Positions 63,935-64,000 of a DNA stretch of 64,000 nt are shown piece after piece. The notes beneath the pieces were generated by a model. That model saw only the letters and a list, made by a program, of their open reading frames with translations. It did not search any database and had not been told where the DNA came from. Source of the DNA: Selenomonadaceae bacterium (GTDB taxonomy: Bacteria; Bacillota; Negativicutes; Selenomonadales; Selenomonadaceae); assembly GCA_017614505.1 (NCBI GenBank), contig JAGABT010000017.1, forward strand, positions 216,924 to 280,923, written 5' to 3'. The position numbers were made by a program, and so were the translations under genes. The stretch's first letter is position 1, and the number at the start of each line of letters is the position of its first letter.

Positions 63935-64000
63935 TGGGGCGACTCGTGGGGATCGAACCCACGCATATCGGAGCCACAATCCGACGTGTTAACCACTTCA
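63935..64000 (-). tRNA. tRNA-His (GTG), 5' part cut by window end
   Basis: The anticodon loop TTGTGGC (anticodon GTG) and the T-arm GTGGG-TTCGATC-CCCAC are visible. The 3' end GAGTCGC is followed by the histidine-specific discriminator C73 and an encoded CCA. About ten bases at the 5' end lie outside the window. Confidence 0.9.

Overview
The window reads as chromosomal DNA of a diderm Firmicute of the class Negativicutes, probably a Selenomonas-like member. Firmicute-type genes (PASTA-domain kinase with its PP2C phosphatase and RsgA, ruvB, dnaB, gyrB, groESL, tmRNA) sit beside Gram-negative envelope genes: a heptose-kinase-like PfkB protein, an LpxL-type acyltransferase, a TolC-family protein and a porin with an N-terminal SLH domain. 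Flagellin, alternative heme genes (ahbC, ahbD) and a giant CoA-dehydratase-activase-like protein fit a motile anaerobe. TTG starts behind good Shine-Dalgarno sites are common, and several start sites given here were chosen on that basis.

Layout. 0-17.5 kb: heptose kinase end, def-fmt-ruvB, an acyl-CoA ligase and PHP hydrolase on the minus strand, dnaB, ssrA, a small ABC exporter, folE2 and mgtC, a peptidoglycan hydrolase, rsmB-rlmN, and a secreted GH3 enzyme. 17.6-21.8 kb: FHA protein-stp-pknB-rsgA operon. 21.8-26.7 kb: four tandem small exported proteins, a truncated HTH gene, a second membrane kinase divergent from an HTH regulator, and an HNH protein. 26.8-34.9 kb: the 1394-aa activase operon, tolC, a zinc-ribbon protein and an lpxL-like gene. 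35-40.7 kb: flagellin, groES-groEL, and a ferredoxin-like gene. 40.7-46.8 kb: a minus-strand unit of M16C protease, hydrolase, dapA, aquaporin and an exported protein. 47-52.4 kb: SLH porin, esterase, GIY-YIG nuclease and GH32 enzyme. 52.4-64 kb: acetyltransferases, nth, a DUF711 gene, ahbD-hydrolase-ahbC-tetR, PAP2, azlD/azlC, gyrB, tRNA-Trp and part of tRNA-His.

The strongest unexplained signal is a dispersed intergenic element of roughly 100-150 bp (longer where duplicated) found at nine loci. Each complete copy folds into three consecutive hairpins: a pyrimidine/purine H3, a long GC-rich H2, and H1 with a conserved ATGGAC-type loop followed by a T-run. The H1 and H2 stem sequences differ between copies while complementarity is kept. 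Eight loci sit just after genes, in the right orientation to act as a terminator for one neighbour; the ninth separates azlC from azlD and points against them. Three loci also carry a nested 27-nt palindrome. One copy has been read into the C-terminus of a small ferredoxin-like protein.
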